Assembly (NCBI GenBank): GCA_001687465.1
Contig: LVLI01000261.1
Coordinates: forward strand, 1 to 52,325
Direction of reading: 5' to 3'
Length of the DNA stretch: 52,325 bases
Source of the DNA: Halocafeteria seosinensis
Lineage: Eukaryota; Sar; Bigyra; Bicosoecida
This document shows, piece after piece, positions 1-10,570 of the stretch; position 1 is the first letter of the stretch, and each line of letters begins with the position of its first letter. A program made the position numbers and the translations under genes. The notes beneath the pieces are model-generated. The model was not told the DNA's origin, did not search any database, and saw only the letters and a list, made by a program, of their open reading frames with translations.

Positions 1-276
1 GCCCAGATTAAAGTACATCTCCTGCTCGAGATCGAAGAAGGTGCAGCTACCCAGGTCTTTCTGAAGCCACGAAGCCGGTTCCCACGTCCGTGCTGCCTCT
101 GGGTAGCCCTTCCAGTGGACGAGGATCCGCTTGTCGTGGAGCCTGAAGTCGATAAATATATAGAAGCCGACCTCCGTAACCGTGTCCCGTAGTTTGCTCC
201 GGACTCGGACTAAATGCCACGACGACTGTTCTGTAATGTATTTATATTTGACTTCCTGAGGCCGCCGCCCAGACAC
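1..276 (-). mobile_element. Chromodomain fragment, probably retrotransposon integrase tail
   Basis: The minus strand is open across the start of the window. It contains VHWKGYP followed by TWEP, the core of a chromodomain (consensus VxWKGY...TWEP). In Ty3/gypsy-type chromoviruses this domain sits at the C-terminus of integrase and binds chromatin. An E/K/R-rich stretch precedes it. No integrase catalytic core is present, and the frame runs off the window edge, so this is the end of a larger element or an isolated scrap. A host chromodomain protein is possible, but a fragment beside repeats favours a retroelement. Confidence 0.6.
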
Positions 277-1325
277 ACGTGGTGGGCTGCCCAATCAACT
301 TTCCCTGGCCAGACCGCCCACGAAGTCAGTTGTCGTTTCTAATCGTATATTTGTATTGTTTTGTTTTATTCCTGCTGGATGCTTATTGCCTACATCTGCT
401 GTACTGCTACTACACTTACTGGAAGTCGGCGGCCCCAAACTCAAACTTGATGCTCAACGGGAATCCTCATAATACGTGCGGTATATCGTGCAGAGTCACC
501 CTCAAGAGGGCTAGGGATGAGGAAAAAGTTGACTTTTGGGGAGCTCTGGTAAGCGCATCTTGTTTCCTTGGATGCCTAAATTCGTCTGAGACACTAATTG
601 TGAAACACAGGCCGATTTGCGGGAGCAGATCAATCGCGAGAAAAAAGAGAGAAAAGAAATGGAGAAGTGTTACAAGAAAACCAGTGAACAACTGAGCGAA
701 AAAATGCTAGAAATGCAAGCTCAAGCGGGGCAACGAGAAGGGGAGATGCGAACGGAAATCAGGGAGATGCGAACGGAAATCAGGGAGTTGCAAACTCGAC
801 AAAGCGAACAAGGAGAGGTATGATGTATGGGGCTTCGTACCCCCCGAACTATCAAACTTTACCGCAATAGTTTTTTATCGTGTGTTGAACAGATACTCCG
901 ACGAGTAAGTCGACAAGTAGCATGCATCGTTGGAGAAGCCTCTCCGGAACTTCAGTACTCCAATGAGTGGCATCTCGGAGATTCCCTTCCAGTTCCCCCT
1001 TTCAACCTTGAGAATACGTCACTGGCCGAGTGTGGGTGAGCGCGGCCCTGGGGAGATCTTCGATATCTTCGACGGCGTGAAGATCCCCCAACTACATTTC
1101 CACTTAGCCGGTAGGCAATAAATAATACATACTACTGGTCACTGTGCTCGCTGAAGTTGCCCCTAACGAAACCACGGCACATGCATGGCTGGAGTCGCTC
1201 CAAAACATGGAAACCAAACAACTAGCCCTTGAACGTATCCGTGACGACCACTAAATTATTCTCCAAAGGTAATAAACTTCACATTTTGCGCTCACTAGTG
1301 ACCAATACCCGTAGTGTCAGGGGTC
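262..1325 (+). repeat. Tandem duplication, unit A
   Basis: This unit is the diverged partner of unit B (1745-3010). Matching landmarks occur in the same order: the leader around 300-480, a shared intron at 549-610, the coiled-coil exon, and a shared tail around 1250-1320 containing TTATTCTCC and AGGTAATAAAC. Compared with unit B it lacks about 300 bp of the 3' gene portion and has a short insertion near 1040-1140. Confidence 0.75.
490..1252 (+). pseudogene. Coiled-coil gene, copy A (truncated)
   Basis: Exons can be followed from about 490. The first piece ends DFWGAL, then an intron at 549-610, then an exon (611-817) rich in E, K, Q and R with a strong coiled-coil pattern and a duplicated MRTEIRE heptad. 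A second intron lies at 818-892. After it the copy loses the exons equivalent to 2430-2740 of copy B and joins to sequence near its 3' end. The final codons before a stop at about 1250 still match copy B (EVAP...). No start codon or known domain is visible. The internal deletion suggests a non-functional or rearranged paralogue. Confidence 0.5.
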
Positions 1326-1337
1326 TGTATACAGTAT

Positions 1338-1403
1338 CTGCAGTATCTTCCGCTATTGTCTCGAATACCAGTAGTGCTTCATTATCCTCATCCTCTTAAT
1401 GTC
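1338..1403 (-). pseudogene. Relic of the OPT transporter 5' coding end
   Basis: About 65 bp matches the start of the OPT gene at roughly 6205-6268. Read on the minus strand it gives an acidic stretch followed by FETI and EDT, against the OPT protein's EEDEENAALFETIEEDI. The copy has an in-frame stop just before the conserved part and a small insertion. It lies between the two tandem units and looks like debris from a duplication that included part of the OPT locus. Confidence 0.55.
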
Positions 1404-1763
1404 CCGCGCCCCGAAACACCCACACTCCAACCTGTGGTTCACCTCAAACTGTGTTCGCAATCCGAATATGAAGGGAAGGACCAACTATCTCCATTGTATC
1501 GGAAATCTCCATTGTGGATTCTTTCCGACGTGAAGTTCAATCATATGTTGAAGTTGGGATGGAAGAATCGAGGCAGAGGCTCTGCCGCAGAGGTCACTTC
1601 CATTCCCCTCTCCGATATCACGACTCGGATAGACGAGAGCATCAATCGGATCAAAGATGAGACCTGCCCATCCTTTATGAATAGGAAGGAGAACATGTAA
1701 GTCGCCATAGCGTAATAACTCCACTTCGTAAAATTCTCGTTGGTCCAGACAGACGTGGCGGGG

Positions 1764-1764
1764 N
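1764..1764. other. Undetermined base (N)
   Basis: A single N lies in a G-rich run at the beginning of unit B, where the assembler or base caller could not decide. Collapsed or mis-resolved repeats are a risk here. Confidence 0.95.
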
Positions 1765-2018
1765 GGCACTCAGTGCAACCGCCGGCAACCGGGAACTTTT
1801 CCCCCACCCGTGAAGTCAGCTGTCGTTTCTAATAGTATTTCTAATCGTATATGTGTCTTGTTTTGTTTCATTCCTACCGGATGCTTATTGCCTACATCCT
1901 GCTCTGTTGCTACTACTTACATTGTACTGGAAGCGGCCGGCTCCAAACTCCAACTTGAGGCTCACGGGAAATCTGGGAAATACTGTACACTGTTGACTTC
2001 ATTAATACGTATGTGGTG

Positions 2019-2943
2019 CAGAGTCAATACTCTCAAGAGAGCTAGGGATGAGGAAAAAGCTGGCTTTTGGGGAGCTCTGGTAAGCGCATCTTGTTTCCTT
2101 GGATGCCTAAATTCGTCTGAGACACTCAAATTGTGAAACACAGGCCGATTTGCGGGAGCAGATGAAAGAAGAGAGAAAAGAAATGGAGGAGTATTACAAG
2201 AAAACCAGTGAACAACTGAGCGAAGAAATGCTAGAAATGCAAGCTCAAGCGGGGCAACGAGAAGGGGAGATGCAAACGGAAATCAGGGAGTTGCAAACTC
2301 GACAAAGCGAACAAGAAGAGGTACATGTATGATGTATGGAGCTTCGTACCCCCCGAACTATCAAACTTTACCGTGATAGTTTTTTATTGTGTGTTGAACA
2401 GACACTCCGGCGCGTAAGTCGACAACTAGGATTCATCTTTGTGCGGGGACTCTTCAACTACGAGCAATGGCAACTGCTGCAAGCAGCAGGTAAGGTTATC
2501 GTTAAGTACAATACCAACCCTGTTGTTGACTTGTATTACATTGTCCTCGTTGACCGCGTACAGGGTTGGAGAAGTTGAGCAAGCTACATGAGCTGCGGGA
2601 GCGCCAAGAAGGCCCTGGTCATGCGACTGTACCCAAAAGAGAGAAGAGTCTTGTGACCTGGCTCTACCACAGTCGGGACGGTAAGAAAGTGAGGGATAGC
2701 GTCGCCGCCGTTCACCACGCTGCGGTTGGAGCAGCACATCCGGAACTTCAGTACTCTTCACGGGATAGTGAATGGCATCGCAGAGAGTCTGCTCCAGTTC
2801 CCCCTTTCAACCCCGAGAGGCCACCGATCACTGTGTTCCGTGAAGTTGCCCCTGACAATAGCACGGCAGATGCATGGTGGTACTCGGTCCAATGCATGCG
2901 AACCAAAAGACGTAACCTTTTAGGTATCCTTCACGACGACTAA
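2019..2943 (+). CDS. Coiled-coil protein, copy B (unrecognised family)
   Basis: I do not recognise this gene. Visible exons are about 2019-2079, 2144-2320, 2402-2489 and 2564-2943, with GT-AG introns between them and consistent frame. The second exon encodes about 59 residues of highly charged coiled coil (KERKEMEEYYKKTSEQLSEE and following). The third is hydrophobic and aromatic (FIFVRGLFNYEQWQLL). The last exon is basic, then proline-rich, and ends LLGILHDD before TAA. An alternative splice inside the last exon (donor near 2681) would give a different C-terminus that is also conserved with copy A, so the 3' structure is unsure. The 5' exon with the start codon was not found. Confidence 0.45.
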
Positions 2944-3010
2944 ATTATTCTCCGAAGGTAATAAACTACACGTTTTATGCTCACTAGGGGCCAATACCAG
3001 TAGCGAGTCA

Positions 3011-3604
3011 GTACACTCTCGTTTCAACCATCCACAGTGTTTCAGTCGATAGATGATGGAAATAAAGGAGCAAGAACAGATTTAATAAATATAAGAGATA
3101 GATTACAAAATCGAGAAAGTATATGTATTCTATAACATCATCGAGGGGTATTCGGCGCGTTACATCTCTATAATCGCTACTTTAGCTTCCATGTCTCAAG
3201 CAAACCTCTCTACGTACAGTAATGCTTTCTATCCTGCTAATCGCTAGCACTGCGGTCCTTCCAATAATTCGGTGATTCTGAACCGTAAGGAATCCAACGA
3301 GTCGTAGCCTTGGAAATCCACGACTACTTGCTCATAATGAACGACTTCAGTGGGACTTTCGGAGGCTTGATATAGCCTAGGACCGCCCCGACTTGCGCAA
3401 TAAACGGTCTGTCTGTTCATGGAAGCCACCATTATTTTACGACGGCACGGACGTTACGTACTGCAAGAAACGCGTTCAGGCGCTACACTTCAGAACAATG
3501 AGTGAGTGAGAGTGAGTCGGCCTGTAGAGCTGCCACAGCTTATCCATGGTAGAAACACCTGTTGCTGGCCGCGCCTATGGGGCAAGCACGGATTCTACAT
3601 GAAG
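3011..3604. other. Intergenic, no clear gene
   Basis: This AT-rich stretch lies between the duplicated unit and the 3' end of the OPT gene. It has a 62-codon minus-strand frame at 3244-3432 with no recognisable domain and no convincing splice context. I see no RNA gene. Confidence 0.5.
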
Positions 3605-6306
3605 TCAATGACCCGCAGCTGTGAGAGAAGCTGTTACTATACTCATCACTCCTTCTCCTAACACTAAACCACTGGCAACCAGAATAAGATACTTTTTGTG
3701 GACCTCTGGGTGACGCTTTTCTAGCCACACTTGAAATATTCCGCCAATCACGCGGGCAATAGTCCAGTTTGGAGTGACATACATTCCTACGGCTATTGCA
3801 ATGCCTGAAGGGAGATAGTTCCGGATCCTTCGCGGAAGATAAAAGTTGCACACTGCCAGGATTACGGTGACGACGGCAGAAATAGTTGCCACAGGCATCA
3901 CCTCAGGAGGAAGACCAGCTCCGTTTACAATGCGGGCCATGTCCAACCAAATGGCAGCTGCAGCGCACGACCAGAAAATTGTGAGTGACCTCATAGATTA
4001 GCAGAGTGTTGTGTACATACCTGTCGGTACTTGAAATATGGGACCGGGTATAGTGTATGCTGTTGTGTAGAGCCAGTAGGCAGCTAACGTGAAAAAGACG
4101 GAAATCAGGGACCCAATGAGCTGAGTATGAAGGCCGTATAGATTGAGGTAATGACACCCTGCCGATAACAACGGTCATACGTACCTGGGCCAAAAATTGT
4201 GCACGAGGAGATGCTTTAAGGAGATGGCCTGTCTTCAAATCCTGCATCATGTCTCCCGCTTGTTGAGCACCTGCGCAAGCAGTGAGAACTTGCACGCCAA
4301 GAACTCGTGCCATCTGATGCCTCGGTGAGCACATACCAGCTTCCGCTATGGCCCCAGCGAGTAAGTTGGATAGAACGTTACCTGGCGAGATACCAGCAAA
4401 CACAGCTTGTGATAATTTTCCAACCCCAGAAACAGGATTCAAGTCTGCACGGTGGCAGCAACAGCAAGACTCCATTTGCTTGGGAATGGATGCGAGTAAG
4501 CAAGACGGGCCATCACATAACACCTTACCAGTTTCGCCAAGTGCTCGAACAGCAAGTACCGCTACAATTAAGGCAAGGATTACAGCCACAAGAGGTTCAT
4601 ATACCTTCATGTTGAATACTGGGCTAACAATAGCAACACATAGTCCCGTTGAAAGAACAAGACCTGCAACCCACCACCACCGGGGAACCTGGTGATGCTC
4701 TGGGGCAGGGTCTACCACTAGTGGCTCCGGAGGACCGTCATAACTAGCCACCGTATTATCCCTAGAAAAGCGATTACGGACAGACTGTGTTTCTACTGAT
4801 GTTTCACGAGTCTCTTCTTGATTTTCGGCGGAATCCAGGTAGTTGGTGGAGGTAGAGCGACGTCCTATGGAGCCCCGGTGAAACTGGCCGCTACATGTAT
4901 TGTCGTCTAGCAGAGGGCGTTTGTCTCCCGTGAGAGGACAAATACTGACATTTGACGCCTTGTAGGAGGTCATAACGACCCTGTACGATATAATGCTTAA
5001 ACCTGTTAAACTATCTGCTAACATAACTGCCAGAGAAATCCACGTAATAAACCCCTTCGCACCGTTTTCCCAGCTGTTTATGTCGCCTGGAGCCCATCCT
5101 CTAGACTTTGAAATAGGCCCAAGGATTGCCCATCCAACAATAGATCCTAGGAGCATGCTCAATACTGTCCGACTTCCCATTATCATTCCTTGCCCCAAGT
5201 AACCACCTGAAGGAGTAATCGTCCATTGAAAGCTCGTTGCAGCTTGAAAGCCAACCCAACTGAAAACTTTTAAATTCTCGATGGCGGGAAGAAAGTGCAT
5301 ACACAGAGTTATAGTCCCTGCTCCTAAGAAGGTTACCGCTAGTACCATCCACTTCCAATTCCATTCTCTTCTCAGAGCAGCTTCTTCTTGAGAAAAAGTA
5401 GGACCTCCATCGTCCTCTTTTCCCACGTGGGAGTCGGAGTGATCAAGCAACTGCTGGTCGGAATTTGCTGAGTCCCTTTCAGCTTGGTCTCCCTCGCTCT
5501 TGGTAGCATCCCCGTCTGTACGTTGTGAGGTACCCGAAGAAATGCTATACTGAGTACTAGACTCTCCGGAATCATCCTGCGATGGAAGCCGATGCAGTAT
5601 GCGGATCATCGCTGCTGTAGCTACTGCCGACGGAAAGCGTAACTTTTCTCTAAGTATAGTCTGTGTCCTCAAGGGGACAGCGAAAAACACCCCAAAGAAC
5701 GCTAATGCCATTGCCCACAAGAATTGTTGCCCAAGGGATAGCTTCAGTGGCCCTCCTTCATTTTCATCCATCTGTTCGAGCGCGGGTATGATTCCTACAA
5801 ACCCTCCAGCAAGTGGCATTGTGGCACAGGCTACACCAGTTGTTTGTAAAAGTACGTTCTCAATCGGAGTAAAGTTCTGGCCGAATTTAGTGCATTTGGA
5901 TAAAAGATGAAATAAACCGTATCCGAGCACTGAGCTTTGCAAGGAACCCATGGTAACCCATCCTCTGCAAACCAAATTTTCATCGAAGCGCACCTACTTC
6001 GTAAAAATGAGCACCACATAGGCGCGAAAAGAATACGTACGTCTGAAGACCGAAATACATATTGGAAAAGCACATAATACCTCCAATTACAATCCCGCCG
6101 GCAATTGCTCTCCACGAAAAATGGGAGTCTCGTCTGTCCTGCTCCTCAGGGGAGCCTCTTTCCTGAGGAACAGACTCCTCGGCTTCATTGTGAACGGAGG
6201 ACGGCTGTATATCTTCCTCTATCGTCTCGAATAGTGCTGCGTTCTCCTCATCCTCTTCATGTTCCATGCGATGAGATTTTGTGAAGTGGTTCTCGGCGCT
6301 CGCCAT
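3605..6306 (-). CDS. OPT-superfamily oligopeptide/metal-chelate transporter
   Basis: Exons 6306-6041, 5964-4337, 4270-4185, 4120-4021 and 3957-3605 sum to 2,433 nt (810 aa), and all phases close. The acidic N-terminal cytosolic tail of about 70 residues is followed by many membrane segments. Family signatures are FGLQTGWVTMGSLQ in the first membrane region, NPVSGVGKLSQ, and AGAQQAGDMMQDLKTGHLL near the middle, typical of the fungal-type OPT branch. The family imports small peptides or metal-chelator complexes by proton symport at the plasma or vacuolar membrane. A long serine- and acid-rich loop between membrane segments (about residues 130-190) is variable in this family. Substrate cannot be predicted. 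Confidence 0.92.
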
Positions 6307-6475
6307 CTCGCATCAACACTATGTGGGGACCGTTTGTACTAAGCAGCAAACAAAACAATAAACTAGCCAATCGTGCCGTATAGAAAAGTGAAGTGACAAG
6401 TGTATTCTGACGTGGATGATATGCCAAGTTGAAGTTTAGGGAATCCTTCAATCACGGCTGCAGGACCGGAGTACC

Positions 6476-6959
6476 ATGGTAGGTATAGTATGGCCCGGAC
6501 TCCTGAAGCGACGGATAAACAACACAGCTCCATTCGCAAAAAAATCGTTTCCACTTCTCTCCAAATAACTCAGAGCTGGATGGCAACCGTTGCTTGATAA
6601 AATCCTGCTGGAGTTCCTTCTCAGGAATCCGAGATTCCTGGCCTCGCCACTGCGGAACTACTGGTACCTGCTCGGTTACGTCCTACCCTACAACGGCCGC
6701 TTCGCATGAACAAAGGGACCAAAATGAAGCAAAAGAGGAGGAAGAAGATATTGCAAGTAAGTATCCGTGCTCGAGTTTTGGTAAAACCGGAGAATATGCA
6801 GATATACGCGCGTATCTTTTTCTGCTCCAGCGGTGCTTGCTTCGATTGGGCGCTGTGGATATAGACCTCCCGTCGAAACGTTGTCTCCGCGGTCAACGCT
6901 CTACACACAGAGTAAAAAAAACGTGTGGCACCAACAAGCAAATTCTACTCTCTTCGTAG
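6476..6959 (+). CDS. Candidate small basic protein with ATG-only first exon
   Basis: A possible gene fills the space between OPT and GPN2. ATG at 6476 is followed directly by a GTAGGTAT donor. The acceptor TTCCTTCTCAG ends at 6624. Exon 6625-6756 ends at a good GTAAGT donor, and an exon at 6831-6959 ends TAG. The three pieces sum to 264 nt (87 aa) in frame. The product is very basic in the middle (MKQKRRKK). I recognise no family. The ATG-then-intron layout matches actin and RPS4 here, which is the main reason to list it. It may also be chance. Confidence 0.3.
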
Positions 6960-7083
6960 CAATGTATGCCGTTTGCGCGCTGGCGGACGTGGATACGGAC
7001 TGTTTGCACACTGCTCATCAGCAGCAAAATTCCGGGGATTTCGCGAAATTCCTTCCTATCATGACGCTCTACCATGCCTAGGT

Positions 7084-8429
7084 TCACTCAAATCTGGATA
7101 GATAACGCTCTTCGATGTCACCAATGCTTTCTATACCTGGCAGTGTTACAGCTCCCCGAGGATCCAACGACTGAGACTCATCCACGCCTAAGGTCTTGCC
7201 CTCATTCAGCATCCCAAACACGTACCCATTAGCTCTATCGATAGACTTAACTAATTTCAACATCAACTCTTTATCCTGTTACAGAAAACAAAAACAAAAA
7301 ACAGAGACTGCCACGGTATGCCGGTTGAAAGTTGGTGTCCTCCCAATATACGTACTTCCACGTTCAATACCTCAAATGACAATATATTGAAATCTTCAAT
7401 GATTTCGCAAATGCGTTCATGAAATGCCTTCCATTTCCTCCTTTTCTCTCTGTACTCCGACAGGTTGTGCGAACCGTGGTCTGTAACCCTCAACAAAGCG
7501 AGGAGCTGCGTAAAACCTTACTTCTGATACGTTGTCATGGTATCCTCTCTTTCCGTTTCGTTCCCGACACCCGGCGCCGGTAGAGTATCAATAAGCTGCC
7601 TAATATCAAGTATTTCAGTGTAAAAATCAAGTCCGAACTCGAGTGGACCATACTGTTCGACAATGTCAATTTTCGAGAGCACATTAACGTGAGGCAGTTC
7701 GATTCTAGTCATGGTTGTCAATGCCAGCAGACATGCAGACACAAACTTGGCCGGGTCACTACAATGATGCGCATCTGTCAAATGCACACTGACAAGCTGC
7801 ATGGGAAGAAACAATTCATTGTAACCCCTTGAAGCACTTGCGTAACCTGACCGAACGACAACTTACTCTAAAATTCAAGTGCTTCTGCAACCTTTGGACG
7901 ATGTTGGAAAAGCAAGAGTAGTGCGTATACAACTCAACTTGCCCAGGGCAATCGAAGACAAAGTAATGCTCTGTGGTACATGTCCGAATATCACCATAAT
8001 ACTCCCTAACACTTCCCACTTGCTGGGGTTGCTTGAGCTCTTACCGGGGTACGAATTCAGCTGATTTTGGAGCCATTCAAAGTTTTCCTCCAGGTATTCC
8101 ATGCAGTACACAAGGGCTCCATTGGGTCCAAGATCATACGCCTCCATTACATCCGTCACTTGTATCAGATCGAAAATGTCAATGAAGTTATCACTGGGAG
8201 GCTGAGGTGCTGTGGGCGCTGAAGCACTTTGGTCGCCCTCTTCCTCTCGTTTTGGTATGCGATGCTGGATGGCTTCGGCAACATTGACAGCCTGGGGACT
8301 GTCGTTGGCCGGATCCAAGTTCACCAGAACCGTGGGGCGCCCCAGACCCCGTAGGAATTGGCTTAATCCCTGGCAGAACGTGGTTTTTCCAGAGCCCGGA
8401 GGCCCAATGGCTATCGTCCCAAAGGGCAT
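7084..8429 (-). CDS. GPN2: GPN-loop GTPase 2
   Basis: Exons 8429-8045, 7970-7867, 7796-7522, 7449-7356 and 7275-7084 sum to 1,050 nt (349 aa). The N-terminus MPFGTIAIGPPGSGKTT carries the P-loop at residues 9-17. The Gly-Pro-Asn loop that names the family is at about 101-103 (LGPNG). FDCPGQVELYTH is the G3-type motif and LPHVNVLSKIDI holds the nucleotide-specificity motif. GPN proteins are dimeric GTPases that help assemble and import RNA polymerase II and III. Compared with the usual GPN2 there is an insertion of about 35 residues (about 44-80, rich in E, S, P and A) between the P-loop region and the GPN loop. Length is otherwise typical. Confidence 0.93.
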
Positions 8430-8438
8430 AGCAGCTGC

Positions 8439-8440
<2 letters not shown>

Positions 8441-8469
<29 letters not shown>
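8441..8469. repeat. (AT)14 microsatellite upstream of GPN2
   Basis: An uninterrupted AT dinucleotide run lies 12 bp upstream of the GPN2 start codon on the minus strand. Read on that strand it is bordered by GT at 8470-8469 and TTCGCAG ending at 8435, so it could be the body of a 36-nt intron in the 5' leader. Confidence 0.9.
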
Positions 8470-8471
<2 letters not shown>

Positions 8472-8599
8472 ACTTGCGCTTTGATTTTACAAGAAATGGA
8501 CCAATATGACAACTCATTCAACAGTTGGTGGATTACCGCGTGCGTCTATTGGGGAACTCAACAAAGATATTTCTTACATCGAAACTACTGCGGCACCGC

Positions 8600-10570
8600 T
8601 TACTTGGTCTCATCGAACAAGGGAGCCGCTCGATTATCTGGAGGGACGTACCATCTTACACTGTCACTGTAAGGAGAAGCACTGGACGCTTCACCTGACT
8701 CTGCGGCAGTGTGGTAGTAGGAACCCAGACCATCGTGTTGTACAGTTTCGCTTGTCTCGCTCTGATGAGTGTAGTCATCTATTTTCTGGCAAAGATCGAA
8801 GATTCCGTCAAATGTTGATGCACACTTTCCCGGATGTTCCCGTTTGGGTCGAGCGTTTGCTCCTCTTATGAGACGGTCTAGTCCGGATAATTTGCCGTTC
8901 ACGAAGTCTTCACCGCGCAGCAGTTGTACCTCGTGAAACCCAAGGTTCAGCTTCTTGGAAATGGGCGTACAAATATGCCGGTATTGCCGGTATAATGCCC
9001 GTTCTCTGAACAAGTAGAACGCAAAGCAGTCAGTCAAAAGACGAGCCACAAAGATCAGTACAAGGGATGAAACGATTTGGATAAGCAAATTTGGAAACTT
9101 AAAGAAACCTATCGTGGCTGGCTGAACCACAAATACTTGGACTCCAGTTCGCTGCAACAGAGTCCGCTGTTCGCCCGAGAGGATTCCTTCTTTGGGGGGA
9201 AATACTTGGGAAATATTGAAAGGGGCGTTGGGGACTTGATTAGCAGAGATCTTATAACTGCATTTGCTAATTTCCAACATGTAGAGCACTGTCAGTTATG
9301 GCTTGATGCGGTCAACTTACGATACTCTATCAGAATTGTAGCTATCCATGTTACTATACGATATTCTCAGGCCCACAACGGTTCCCGTCACCCTGCAATA
9401 TGTACAACATACACCTTGGGCTTCAATTTGCGTTGTTGGCAGTATTTGTTCACATACCTCGCATTTTGTTGAGAGAAATCTTCGCCGACTGCACTACACC
9501 AGTCCAATACTCTTCGTATATATATGTTGTATACATATACCTTTCCTAGCTAAACTCTGACGTACTCGGGGAGTCCAAGGAATCGATGCCCGCGATGTCT
9601 AAAATAGCTTCCAATGGTACGACGTCGAACGTATCACCTGTAAGCGATCTACGGACATCCTCCGGGCATGGCAAGTTCCTCCTTTGATACGGCGTGCACG
9701 GATTATATTTGTTTCCGTTGGGATCGACCATGTTCCCATGAAGTTGAAAACTAGTGTAGTCTTTATTCTTTGAAGGAACCTCAACTCCATGCTCGATTTT
9801 CAGCTGCGCCAATCACAGAAACCCTCTTTTTTATGCAGCTTCTCTGAAGGGCACGTGTTCACATACTTTGAACAGCTCCACATTGGCCACAAAGAAGCTT
9901 GTTGCTTCGTCGGGTTCAGAATGATAGGGACAGGTTTGTAAATTGTTTCGATCCCAGCAACGGTCAAGATCAATTGTCTGATTCACGACTTTCCCATGAG
10001 TCGTCAAAGAAATACTACCTGGTGTGCCATTATGGAGTTGCAACGGATAATACCCTAACAGCAGTAGGAGATTACGGCCAACTTACGTCCCTGGCTGGGT
10101 GGATACACTGCAAATTCGGCTTGCCAATTAAAGCACGGAATGTCTTGTGCACTGTTACAGTACGACAATTTATCCGCTTCTTGGGCTTCGTTTCCTTGAG
10201 GATTGTGGAACTGCGTTACCGCACAACACAATGTACGTCCGCAGACGGAGCTTCATTAGCACTTCCTTACCGCCATAGTGGCCGCTCCAACGCTCTCGTG
10301 AATATGTCGGTAGGCTTTATTGAGGATTATATTGTATCTGCAGGGAGATAATGCACACGCAATCTGCGCACATAAACAGGCTAGTTTCCGAGGGATAACA
10401 TACATTCCAATATAGGCGAAGATCCCCGTGACAAATAGCCGATACAACAGGCCTAGCCGCCAATCCTGGATGACGACCTTTCGATCAGCCTTGTAGGTAA
10501 ACCAATGGTCGGCATTCCAATTCCACTTCCGGTGGAGACCGGAGTTCTTGAGCCTATTAAAGCACCCCAT
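8600..10570 (-). CDS. P2X-like ATP-gated channel, paralogue 2
   Basis: Exons 10570-10404, 10337-10271, 10210-10087, 10018-9867, 9803-9566, 9488-9458, 9392-9321 and 9257-8600 sum to 1,509 nt (502 aa), phases closing throughout. The N-terminal cytosolic segment has DRKVVIQDWRLGLLYRLF leading into TM1, as in P2X receptors. A large extracellular loop with several cysteines follows. TM2 (LLIQIVSSLVLIFVARLLTD) leads to a cytosolic tail of about 150 residues. P2X proteins are trimeric cation channels opened by ATP, at the plasma membrane or on contractile vacuoles in protists. The usual Y-x-T-x-K/R site reads YKADR (Thr replaced by Ala), and the Asn of the N-x-R motif seen in paralogue 1 is not conserved. 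Four introns match paralogue 1 in position and phase. Confidence 0.8.

Larger units (their letters stand above)
1745..3010 (+). repeat. Tandem duplication, unit B
   Basis: This is the second and more complete copy of the duplicated unit. It runs from a CCAGACAGACGTGG-like start (compare 270-290) to the shared AGGTAATAAAC tail near 2957. Sequence between the landmarks is clearly homologous to unit A, with many substitutions, which indicates an old duplication. Confidence 0.75.

Noticed and set aside
1314-1700. 128-codon plus-strand open frame
   Set aside because: It overlaps the minus-strand OPT relic, has no domain, and lies between repeat units.
3244-3432. 62-codon minus-strand frame downstream of the OPT gene
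   Set aside because: The OPT protein already ends naturally at 3605, and no splice site links this frame to it.
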